The notes under the pieces were generated by a model, which did no database searches, was not told the origin of the DNA, and worked only from the letters and a program-made list of their open reading frames with translations. The position numbers and the translations under genes were made by a program. Below are positions 1 through 6,396 of a stretch of 11,108 bases of DNA, one piece after another. The stretch is from an uncultured Desulfotignum sp. (GTDB taxonomy: Bacteria; Desulfobacterota; Desulfobacteria; Desulfobacterales; Desulfobacteraceae): positions 1 to 11,108 of the forward strand of contig CALGAJ010000038.1 of NCBI GenBank assembly GCA_937951975.1, written 5' to 3'. The stretch's first letter is position 1, and every line of letters starts with the position of its first letter.

Positions 1-825
1 CGGGACGGGGCCATTGAAACCGCCATGCCGTATCCGCAGCTGGCGGAAAAACTGTGTGACCGGCATTTCGGCATCGGCGCGGACGGCATCATACTGGTGA
101 CGCCTTCTAAAGATCATGATATCCGGTTTGTGATCTATAATTCGGACGGATCCCGGGCGGATATGTGCGGCAACGGCATGCGGTGTTTTGCCAAATACCT
201 GTATGAGAAAAAAATCATTGATAAAAAACAGTTCCGGGTGCAGACCGATGCCGGCACAGTCGTTCCGGAGGTGGCGGCGGATGCATCCGGCCGGGTGACT
301 TCGGTAAAGGTGGATATGGGGCCGCCGGTCATGTCCTGTCCACAGGTGCCGTTTGTCTGTGACAAAGATACCGCCATCGAGGAGCCTGTTGACATGGCGG
401 ATGGTTCCACGGTCACCTTGACCGCCGTAGGCATGGGCAATCCCCATGCCGTGGTGTTTGTAAAGGATCTGTCTGAAGTGGATGTGGCGGGTCAGGGGCG
501 GGCCCTTGAAATTCATCCCCGGTTTCCGGCCAAAACCAATGTGGAGTTCATCCAGGTGATGGATGAACAGACATTGAAAATGAAGGTATGGGAGCGGGGG
601 GCCGGCATGACGCTGGCCTGCGGCACCGGTGCCTGTGCGGCCCTGACCGCCGCCCATGTCACCGGCCGGACCGGCAACCGTGCCACCGTGGTGCTTGACG
701 GCGGAGACCTGTCCATCTTCTGGGACCCGTCAACCAATCATTTGATCAAGACCGGTCCGGCCCGGCTGGTGTTTGAAGGCGTTATCCGTGTCAGCGCCGG
801 GAACGGATCTGACACGGAATTTTGA
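1..825 (+). CDS. dapF: Diaminopimelate epimerase, 5'-truncated by window edge
   Basis: DapF interconverts LL- and meso-diaminopimelate in the cytoplasm, the penultimate step of lysine synthesis and the source of the peptidoglycan cross-linking residue. The reading frame is open from base 1, so the first visible ATG (25) is internal and about 20 N-terminal residues lie outside the window. Both catalytic cysteines of this cofactor-independent racemase fold are visible: one in the ADMCGNGMRC block (codon 166-168) and one in the LACGTGACA block (codon 619-621). LCDRHFGIGADG and MGNPHAVVFV are further family signatures. The 274 visible codons plus the missing start match the usual length. It ends 14 bp before the stop of the convergent outer-membrane gene. 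Its last codons form a terminator-like hairpin. Nothing suggests loss of function. Confidence 0.97.
   Translation, partial: RDGAIETAMPYPQLAEKLCDRHFGIGADGIILVTPSKDHDIRFVIYNSDGSRADMCGNGMRCFAKYLYEKKIIDKKQFRVQTDAGTVVPEVAADASGRVTSVKVDMGPPVMSCPQVPFVCDKDTAIEEPVDMADGSTVTLTAVGMGNPHAVVFVKDLSEVDVAGQGRALEIHPRFPAKTNVEFIQVMDEQTLKMKVWERGAGMTLACGTGACAALTAAHVTGRTGNRATVVLDGGDLSIFWDPSTNHLIKTGPARLVFEGVIRVSAGNGSDTEF
785..823 (+). terminator. Intrinsic terminator-like hairpin inside the 3' end of dapF
   Basis: A perfect 10-bp inverted repeat, TCCGTGTCAG (785-794) and CTGACACGGA (809-818), encloses a 14-nt loop. It is followed by ATTTT (819-823), which runs into the dapF TGA at 823-825. Stem, loop and T-tract suit a rho-independent terminator for the plus strand, although the T-run is short. 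On the minus strand no T-run follows the hairpin, so it would not act as an efficient intrinsic terminator for the convergent gene. The terminator is therefore largely encoded within the coding sequence. Confidence 0.6.
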
Positions 826-839
826 TCGCTTGCCTTAAT

Positions 840-2534
840 TTAAAATCTGACAGTGGCTGAGATGTAACCGTCCCATACTTTGTCAGCGACCGGGAACAGT
901 GCATTCAGAGCGTTTAACTCGGATATTTCCTGAGGTGCCCCTAACGGATTGCCGCTGCCCGTGTATTTATAGTCATAATACCGGGCACCCAGTTTGACGA
1001 AAAAGTTCTGTCCGAAAATCGGCTGGATATAATACCCTTCATACACACTGCCCCGGGTGGCCAGTTTGCTGCCAACCAGCGAGTCTTCAGCACCGGTGAA
1101 GTTAAACCAGTATTTGGACCCCCAGTTGTACTCCAGGCCCAGCCGGCCGTTAAACGGCATGGGAAAAATAGCACCCGCATAAAGACTGTAGCCGTCACGG
1201 TCTTCCAGGTTTCCGTTGGAGCTGAGCAGCCCCTGGCCCATGATTTCATAAAACGGGTTGGCAGAGACCTGTGACGGAGAGGTGTGACTCCAGGAAAGGG
1301 CCAGAAACAGGTCGATATCTTTTTCAAACGTTTCGTATAAGTTTTTTCTCAACAGCAGGGATGCCGCATCCCAATCCCCGATATCCGTGCTGGGCTGCAT
1401 GCGGCTGATGTATCCGCCGGTGTTTTGTTCAAACGTATACAGGCCGGTTGCCGGATCCTTGGCAACGGTAAACGGCATGACCGTCAGACCGGTGAATCCG
1501 TCAGTGATATCCCAGGCATGGGCGTAATTGAGCACCGCGCTGGTGGAATCATCATCAAACAACGTCGCGATAAAACCGAACATATGGACATCGTCAACAT
1601 CCGGCTGACTGGCTTCCAAAGAATAGGAATTGCCCCAGTCTCCTTCAAATCCGACACCGTAACAGAATTTCAGTGCAGCACCTGAGATGCCGGTGACATC
1701 TTCAAGGCCGAAATTCAGTGATGCACCGTCAAACTGCCAGTTGATGATGGTGCCCAAGGGCGATCCGGCCTCCAGGCTGTAGTTGGCGTACTCCAGAGGC
1801 GGCCCATAGGTGGAGGGCCGGCGTCCCAGTGAGAAACTGATGGGGATGTTATCCCAGTAATTGTTGTAAACAAAATAAGCCCGTTCCAGACGCAGGGTAT
1901 CCCCGTGGGGCAAAGAGGATGTATTGCCGTCCATGGTGATATCGCCGAGACTGCCCTGGTTGAACTTCACTCCGGAGGAATCGCCAAACACCTTATAAGC
2001 CGCCATTCTGCCGGAAAAACTCAACTGGTCGTTCACTTTGGCATGCATGTTTACATGGAATTTATTGGTGAATATCACATCATTGTCTGCATCAAATTCA
2101 TCTGTGGGGGGGATCATGCCTGCCATGGCCATATTCTGGATGCGTTGCTGAATCTGTGATAGTGTGGCGTTATTGAATCCGCCGGATGTGTAAGGGGTAA
2201 AGAACCCGTTCACCAGAGCAGCCGGGGCCGCCTGCATATCTGAATAATGCAGGGTGTCGGCCCGGGATCTGAGTTCGATGCCGAGGGACAGCTTATCCGT
2301 GGCGGTATGAAGTTCCGCCTTGTCCATCCGGTCACTGAGATATTCGACCTCTTCCACCTCTTCTGCGTTCTTTTTTTCTATCTCACTGATTTTTTCCTGA
2401 AGCTTTTGAATATTCTGATTCATGGCTTCCAGCTGTTCTTTGAGCATCTTCACTTCATCAGACGCATGAACGCCGGGGACGGAAAACCCCGCCATAAAAG
2501 CAAGTACAAATAAAATCGCCACGCCTTTTTTCAT
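840..2534 (-). CDS. DUF3373-type outer-membrane beta-barrel protein
   Basis: A 564-residue secreted protein, most likely an outer-membrane porin-like barrel. Residues 1-24 form a signal peptide (KK, hydrophobic core, likely cleavage after VHA24). Residues about 27-72 are a charged heptad-like coiled coil. The block DKAELHTATDKLSLGIELR (residues 71-89) leads into the barrel and recalls the DUF3373 family of delta- and epsilon-type proteobacteria. The rest is rich in alternating aromatic and polar segments (for example SFSLGRRPSTYGPP, YSLYAGAIFPM). The protein ends in VRF with a C-terminal Phe, the usual signal for barrel insertion. The ATG has a strong ribosome binding site (AGGAG). It lies 27 bp behind the small cytochrome-like gene and is probably cotranscribed with it. 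The substrate is unknown; the family assignment is from memory of the motif. Confidence 0.8.
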   Translation of the reverse strand: MKKGVAILFVLAFMAGFSVPGVHASDEVKMLKEQLEAMNQNIQKLQEKISEIEKKNAEEVEEVEYLSDRMDKAELHTATDKLSLGIELRSRADTLHYSDMQAAPAALVNGFFTPYTSGGFNNATLSQIQQRIQNMAMAGMIPPTDEFDADNDVIFTNKFHVNMHAKVNDQLSFSGRMAAYKVFGDSSGVKFNQGSLGDITMDGNTSSLPHGDTLRLERAYFVYNNYWDNIPISFSLGRRPSTYGPPLEYANYSLEAGSPLGTIINWQFDGASLNFGLEDVTGISGAALKFCYGVGFEGDWGNSYSLEASQPDVDDVHMFGFIATLFDDDSTSAVLNYAHAWDITDGFTGLTVMPFTVAKDPATGLYTFEQNTGGYISRMQPSTDIGDWDAASLLLRKNLYETFEKDIDLFLALSWSHTSPSQVSANPFYEIMGQGLLSSNGNLEDRDGYSLYAGAIFPMPFNGRLGLEYNWGSKYWFNFTGAEDSLVGSKLATRGSVYEGYYIQPIFGQNFFVKLGARYYDYKYTGSGNPLGAPQEISELNALNALFPVADKVWDGYISATVRF

Positions 2535-2561
2535 AATATTTCTCCTGTTCCCTGCCGAAGT

Positions 2562-2906
2562 TTATTTGCATTTTGCCGGTGTGGGGGAATCGGCCGCATG
2601 TTTGTACAGATAGGCATATATATCTGCAATGTCGTTCTCAGACAGCTGTGACCATTCTTCTTCGCACAGAAACTCCTCAAAGTCTTTTTTTTCAAACAGG
2701 CGTTTCCACTGGGCCATGGTTTTGCTGTCCGGGCTCAAGTGAGGAACGGATGAATCGACTTCACCCCTCTGGGCACAGGCTTTATACACTTTTTTGTAGG
2801 TATATTTGCCCTTTCTGTCATTTCCGTCCGGTTCATTTGCCATGCCGATGCCGGCTGTTGAAACGATCAAGAGTATGGACAGCATAAAAAAAATTGACTT
2901 GCGCAT
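2562..2906 (-). CDS. Small secreted cytochrome-c-like protein lacking a haem motif
   Basis: A 114-residue protein with a clear signal peptide (MRKSIFFMLSILLIV..., likely cleavage after GMA23), so probably periplasmic or surface-exposed. The body has the pattern of small monohaem cytochromes c of sulfate and metal reducers: a GKYTYKKVYKAC start, an LSPDSKTMAQWKRLFEK block, an LSENDIADIYAYLYKHAADS helix and a C-terminal SPTPAKC. At the place where CXXCH would be expected the sequence reads CAQRG, and no CXXCH occurs anywhere. The three mature cysteines (44, 81, 113) could form a disulfide instead. The start is supported by AAGGAG about 6 bases upstream. It is the first gene of a two-gene unit with the outer-membrane barrel gene, suggesting a shared envelope function. 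The cytochrome relationship is inferred from pattern; the lack of a haem site is seen directly. Confidence 0.75.
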   Translation of the reverse strand: MRKSIFFMLSILLIVSTAGIGMANEPDGNDRKGKYTYKKVYKACAQRGEVDSSVPHLSPDSKTMAQWKRLFEKKDFEEFLCEEEWSQLSENDIADIYAYLYKHAADSPTPAKCK

Positions 2907-2981
2907 GGGTTTCTCCTTTTAATTTACGGGTGTTGTCATATAAGTACACGGTTGTGTGCCAATAAGAGATTATTGCAACCA

Positions 2982-3003
2982 TCATGCCATTTTTTTGGCA
3001 TGA
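2982..3003. promoter_or_regulatory. Palindrome overlapping the -10 region, possible operator
   Basis: An 8-bp perfect inverted repeat, TCATGCCA (2982-2989) and TGGCATGA (2996-3003), is separated by six T. The symmetry, size and placement over the candidate -10 box of the envelope operon are what one expects for a dimeric repressor site. No cognate regulator is encoded in the window. As RNA on either strand it could also fold into a hairpin, but without a following T-run. Confidence 0.4.
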
Positions 3004-3017
3004 GAAATCTTTGTCAA
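2989..3017 (-). promoter_or_regulatory. Sigma-70-type promoter candidate for the envelope operon
   Basis: On the minus strand a perfect -35 box TTGACA (3017-3012) is followed after 17 bases by AAAAAT (2994-2989), a 4-of-6 match to TATAAT. The predicted start of transcription near 2982 would leave a leader of roughly 75 nt before the ATG of the small cytochrome-like gene. The -35 is strong and the spacing ideal, but the -10 is weak, so an activator may be needed or the true -10 may differ. The -10 lies within a palindrome that could be an operator. Confidence 0.4.
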
Positions 3018-3068
3018 GAATATGGATAATAGAGTTGTTTCAGTAAGTTAAAATAGATTGTGTCCAGG

Positions 3069-3094
3069 GCGGATACGGGTGGATAGTTATCCGC
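3069..3094. repeat. Inverted repeat GCGGATA / TATCCGC
   Basis: A perfect 7-bp inverted repeat (3069-3075 and 3088-3094) with a 12-nt loop. The loop contains a second GGATA (3081-3085), which can also pair with the downstream TATCC, so two mutually exclusive pairings are possible. There is no T-run, so this is not a simple terminator. The role is unknown; a protein-binding site or a transcript structure are both possible. Confidence 0.35.
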
Positions 3095-3096
3095 AT

Positions 3097-3126
3097 GTTA
3101 AGGTTTTGTTAACAAAAGGTATTAAC
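3097..3126. promoter_or_regulatory. Nested palindrome centred on GTTAAC, possible operator
   Basis: A perfect 14-bp palindrome, TTTTGTTAACAAAA (3104-3117), is flanked by an outer GTTAA (3097-3101) and TTAAC (3122-3126). The same half-site therefore occurs three times in 30 bp with near symmetry, differing by one base in arm spacing. This is typical of a regulator binding site. It lies about 150 bp upstream of the fusion enzyme gene and about 190 bp from the divergent gene, so it could serve either. Confidence 0.4.
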
Positions 3127-3167
3127 AGATTAGCACTGTTCAAATAAATCGGACTGATTTGAAAATC

Positions 3168-3203
3168 ATGAGGGAGGCACATGCCATGAATGCGGTTGTC
3201 TAA
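3168..3203 (+). CDS. Possible leader peptide, very small ORF
   Basis: ATG at 3168, or the in-frame ATG at 3186, opens an ORF of 11 or 5 codons (MREAHAMNAVV or MNAVV) ending in TAA at 3201-3203. GGGAGG at 3172-3177 lies 8 bases before the second ATG, a good ribosome binding site. The stop codon falls inside the loop and descending arm of the hairpin at 3193-3206, which is followed by six T. This is the layout of a leader peptide with an attenuator, but such a short ORF can occur by chance and no run of a diagnostic codon is present. Confidence 0.2.
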   Translation: MREAHAMNAVV

Positions 3204-3212
3204 CCGTTTTTT
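3193..3212 (+). terminator. Short hairpin with T-tract, possible attenuator
   Basis: CGGTT (3193-3197) and AACCG (3202-3206) form a 5-bp stem with a 4-nt loop, extendable by a G-T pair, immediately followed by six T (3207-3212). It has the form of a rho-independent terminator on the plus strand but the stem is short. It lies about 65 bp upstream of the fusion enzyme gene, where it could attenuate transcription coming from further upstream. Confidence 0.35.
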
Positions 3213-3221
3213 ATCCATTAA

Positions 3222-3227
3222 TATAAT
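3222..3227 (+). promoter_or_regulatory. TATAAT -10 box candidate for the fusion enzyme gene
   Basis: A perfect TATAAT on the plus strand, 51 bp before the ATG at 3278. No good -35 box stands 16-18 bp upstream; the nearest TTG-like hexamer, TTGTCT at 3196-3201, is 20 bp away. If used, this promoter lies downstream of the hairpin at 3193-3212 and would bypass it. Confidence 0.3.
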
Positions 3228-3277
3228 GCCTCCATTGGGGTGGCAATGAACACTTAAAGACAGACAAGAAAGGACAT

Positions 3278-6200
3278 ATGGAACAGAAATATTCATCCAT
3301 ACGCATTAATACGGCTCAGGCTGCCAGGATCGCCCGGCAGTTGTATCGGGTATCCGGGGATATCATGCCGCTGCCCGGAGAACTGGATTTCAATTTTAAA
3401 ATTACGGGCAGCCGTCAGAGTTACATACTCAAGATCAGCCGCCCGGAAATGTCTTCGGACTATATTGCATTTCAACAGGCTTTGCTGGACCATGTGAATG
3501 CGTCAAAGCTGCCTGTGGACTGCCCGGAAACCGTTCCGGATGTGGACGGCAAAACCGTCACCAGTATTCTGGATGATGCGGGAAACCCACGGCGGGTCCG
3601 GTTGCTGACCTGGATCGACGGCCGGCTGTGGTCCGATGTCAATCCGGTCACGGACCGGCTGCTGGAGAGCCTGGGCCGGCAAGCGGGACAGGTGACAAAG
3701 GCGTTGCAGGGGTTTGACCATGACCTGGCCCACCGGGATCTGGTATGGGACCTGGCACAGGGGGACTGGACCCGGGATCATCAAAACCTGTTTTCCGGAG
3801 AACAGCGGGAGATCATCGATTTTTTTTATCACCGGTTCACGAAGATCCAGCCCGATTCCCTAAGTCTGCGCAAAAGTGTGGTGCACAACGATGCCAATGA
3901 CAACAACGTGGTGGTGACCGAAGACCGGATCCATCCGGAAGTTAAGGCCATTATCGATTACGGGGATGCCGTGTACACCCAGACCGTCAACGATCTGGCC
4001 GTGGCAGTGGCTTACGCGGTCATGGGCAAACCGGACCCGCTGGCCGCAGCCCTATGCGTGGTCAAAGGATATCACACGACGTTTCCCCTGGAGGCAAAAG
4101 AACTGGCCCTGGTGTACACCCTGGTGGCCATGCGCCTGGTGATCAGTGTCACAAAATCGGCCCTCAACCGGGTCAAAGAGCCGGAAAACCCCTATCTTCT
4201 GATCAGTGAAAAACCGGCCTGGGATCTGTTGGAAAAGTGGCGGGCCGTAGATGAACACCTGGCTCATTACAGTTTCAGGCAGGCATGCGGCATGACGTCT
4301 CATCCCGGTGAATCGGAATTTCTTGCATGGGCGGAAACATTGGATCTCGGGTTTTCAGACCTGATCGGTACCACGGATACCTCCTGCCCGATCGCTCCGG
4401 TGCCGGTTCCCGTGGACTTGAGCGTGGGAAGCACCTTTCTGGGACATGCAATGGATTATACGGATCCGGACCGGCTGGCCTTTGAGCTGGGCCGTCTTTG
4501 CCGGCAGCACCAGGAAGCCGTTCCTGCGGGCGGATACCTGGAATACCGGGCCGAGCCGTTTCTGAAAGCCTATGAGGTCGGCATGGAAGCACAAGGGGCT
4601 GTCCGGGCCGAGGGCAACAGCGGACCGGTCTGCCGGAGCCTTCATCTGGGCACGGATGTGTGGGCTCAATCGGGTACCCCGGTCCACGCCCTGTTTGACG
4701 GCCGGGTGGTGCAGGCCCGGGTCGAAACCAATGACGGCCCTGCAACGGAAACTGGCGGCCCGGCCGGCAGTGCTGAACTGGTCCTGGCACACCACACCCC
4801 CGGCGGTATGCGGTTTTATACCCTTTACGGCGGCCTGGACCCGGAATGCCTGGATCGGCTGGACAAGGACCGGACCGTTGAAAAAGGGGAGTTGCTCGGG
4901 CTGGCGGCCGCCCGGACAGCAGATAAAAACCGGGTGCCGCACGTACATTTTCAGGTGTTGCTGGACCAGCCGGGACAGGGATGTGCGGTTCCAAGGGTGG
5001 TGTTTTCAGACCAGAGAGACGTGTGGAAAAGCATCTGTCCGGACCCGAACCTGTTTTTCAAAGACCCGGCCCTGGAACGGAAGCCGGCGCCGGACACCGG
5101 CAAGATCCTGTCATTCCGCAAAAGACACCTGGGCAAAAGCCTGAGCCTGTCCTATGATACCCCGTTGAAAATCGTCCGGGGCAGCGGTGCATTTCTTATC
5201 GATGAGACCGGCAGACCGTTTCTGGATACCGTGAACAATGTGGCCCATGTCGGCCATGAACACCCCCGGGTGGTGAGAGCCGGCCAGGCCCAGATGGCGG
5301 TGCTCAATACCAACACCCGGTACCTGCATGACAGCATCAACCGGTTTGCCGAAGCCCTGCTGGCCACGTTTCCCGATGACCTGTCCGTGGTGCATTTCGT
5401 GAATTCCGGCAGCGAGGCCAATGAGCTGGCGTTGCGCATGGCAAGAGCGGTCACCGGACACCGGGACATGATCGCCGTGGAAGTGGGATATCACGGCAAC
5501 ACCGGGGCGTGCATCGATATCAGCTCCTACAAGTTTGACGGCAAAGGGGGACAGGGCGCACCGGCCCACACCCATATCGTGCCGCTGCCCGATGCGTTCC
5601 GGGGCCTGTACCGGGGACCGGACACCGGCCTTCAATATGCGGCCCATGTCCGGGAACAGATCGACCGGGTCCATGCGGCCGGCAGAGGCGTGGCCGGGTT
5701 CATCTGCGAGAGCATCATCAGCTGCGGAGGGCAGATCGAGCTGCCGGACGGGTATTTGAAGACCGCGTATGATGCGGTGCGAAAGGCCAAAGGTGTCTGC
5801 ATCGCCGATGAGGTCCAGGTGGGATGCGGCCGGACGGGGCATGCGTTCTGGGCGTTTGAGCTGCATGACGTGGTGCCGGACATCGTCACCATCGGCAAGC
5901 CCATCGGCAACGGCCACCCCCTGGCGGCCGTGGTGTGCACCCCAAAAGTGGCGGAAGCGTTTGCCAACGGCATGGAGTATTTCAACACCTTTGGCGGGAA
6001 TCCGGTGTCCTGCGCCATCGGCCGGGAGGTGCTGCAGGTGATCGCGGATGAAGGCCTTCAGGAAAACGCCCGGTCTACCGGAGAGTATTTGAAAGCCGGA
6101 TTGCGGGATTTTCAGAAACGGTTTCCGATGATCGGAGATGTCCGGGGCCAGGGACTGTTTCTGGGGTTTGAACTGGTGGATGAATCCCTTCAGCCCCTGG

Positions 6201-6379
6201 GAGACCAGGCCGGATATCTGGCCAACCGCATGCGGGATCTGGGTATTCTCATGAGCACGGACGGCCGGGACCACAATGTGCTGAAAATCAAGCCGCCGGC
6301 GGTGTTCTCCAGGACAAACGCAGATGAGCTGCTGTCCCGGTTGGAAACCGTCTTCGGCGAGGATGCCATGGCGGTTTGA
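3278..6379 (+). CDS. Kinase - M23 peptidase-like - class III PLP phospho-lyase fusion
   Basis: A 1033-residue cytoplasmic three-domain protein. Residues about 1-335 are an APH-type small-molecule kinase: K52 in YILKI, the catalytic loop HNDANDNN with H203, D205 and N210, and the metal motif IIDYGD with D227. Residues about 450-565 are M23/LytM-like: H456xxxD460, HH505-506 and HVH555-557 keep the zinc ligands and catalytic His, yet no signal peptide exists. Residues about 610-1025 are a class III PLP enzyme: NSGSEANELALRMAR, DEVQVGCGRTG, Schiff-base lysine K874 in TIGKPIGNGHP, and EYFNTFGGNPVSCA. This half reads very like human ETNPPL/PHYKPL, which cleave phosphoethanolamine or phosphohydroxylysine to aldehyde, ammonia and phosphate. 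I infer a kinase that phosphorylates an amino alcohol and a lyase that consumes the product. An ordinary transaminase remains possible. AAAGGA lies 3 bases before the ATG. Confidence 0.92.
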   Translation: MEQKYSSIRINTAQAARIARQLYRVSGDIMPLPGELDFNFKITGSRQSYILKISRPEMSSDYIAFQQALLDHVNASKLPVDCPETVPDVDGKTVTSILDDAGNPRRVRLLTWIDGRLWSDVNPVTDRLLESLGRQAGQVTKALQGFDHDLAHRDLVWDLAQGDWTRDHQNLFSGEQREIIDFFYHRFTKIQPDSLSLRKSVVHNDANDNNVVVTEDRIHPEVKAIIDYGDAVYTQTVNDLAVAVAYAVMGKPDPLAAALCVVKGYHTTFPLEAKELALVYTLVAMRLVISVTKSALNRVKEPENPYLLISEKPAWDLLEKWRAVDEHLAHYSFRQACGMTSHPGESEFLAWAETLDLGFSDLIGTTDTSCPIAPVPVPVDLSVGSTFLGHAMDYTDPDRLAFELGRLCRQHQEAVPAGGYLEYRAEPFLKAYEVGMEAQGAVRAEGNSGPVCRSLHLGTDVWAQSGTPVHALFDGRVVQARVETNDGPATETGGPAGSAELVLAHHTPGGMRFYTLYGGLDPECLDRLDKDRTVEKGELLGLAAARTADKNRVPHVHFQVLLDQPGQGCAVPRVVFSDQRDVWKSICPDPNLFFKDPALERKPAPDTGKILSFRKRHLGKSLSLSYDTPLKIVRGSGAFLIDETGRPFLDTVNNVAHVGHEHPRVVRAGQAQMAVLNTNTRYLHDSINRFAEALLATFPDDLSVVHFVNSGSEANELALRMARAVTGHRDMIAVEVGYHGNTGACIDISSYKFDGKGGQGAPAHTHIVPLPDAFRGLYRGPDTGLQYAAHVREQIDRVHAAGRGVAGFICESIISCGGQIELPDGYLKTAYDAVRKAKGVCIADEVQVGCGRTGHAFWAFELHDVVPDIVTIGKPIGNGHPLAAVVCTPKVAEAFANGMEYFNTFGGNPVSCAIGREVLQVIADEGLQENARSTGEYLKAGLRDFQKRFPMIGDVRGQGLFLGFELVDESLQPLGDQAGYLANRMRDLGILMSTDGRDHNVLKIKPPAVFSRTNADELLSRLETVFGEDAMAV

Positions 6380-6396
6380 GATGGATTTGACTCAAA
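6375..6396. terminator. Weak hairpin between convergent genes
   Basis: TTTGAG (6375-6380) and CTCAAA (6391-6396) form a 6-bp AT-rich stem with a 10-nt loop. The stop codon of the fusion enzyme gene (6377-6379) lies in one arm and that of the thioesterase gene (6394-6392) in the other. Only ATTT follows on the plus strand and no T-run on the minus strand, so termination would be weak. No better terminator is seen in the 12-bp gap. Confidence 0.25.

Larger units (their letters stand above)
2907..3277. other. Divergent intergenic region, 371 bp, rich in dyad symmetry
   Basis: This gap separates the divergently transcribed envelope unit (minus) and the fusion enzyme gene (plus). It is clearly more AT-rich than the genes around it. 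It contains at least four inverted repeats (2982-3003, 3069-3094, 3104-3117, 3193-3206), a minus-strand promoter candidate, a TATAAT on the plus strand and a very small ORF with a ribosome binding site. No tRNA and no riboswitch class that I can recognise is present. The individual elements are listed separately. Confidence 0.6.

Noticed and set aside
2939..2962. Possible sigma-54 promoter (TTGGCAC on the minus strand)
   Set aside because: A GG element is present, but the GC element required ten bases further on is missing (TG instead), so it does not fit the sigma-54 consensus.
4275..4994. 239-codon Pro/Arg-rich frame on the minus strand
   Set aside because: It is antisense to the M23-like domain; the composition mirrors CCGG-rich codons of the plus-strand gene.
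5111..6274. 387-codon open frame on the minus strand inside the fusion enzyme gene
   Set aside because: It is antisense to the class III PLP domain, whose motifs are intact on the plus strand. The translation shows no recognisable motif.
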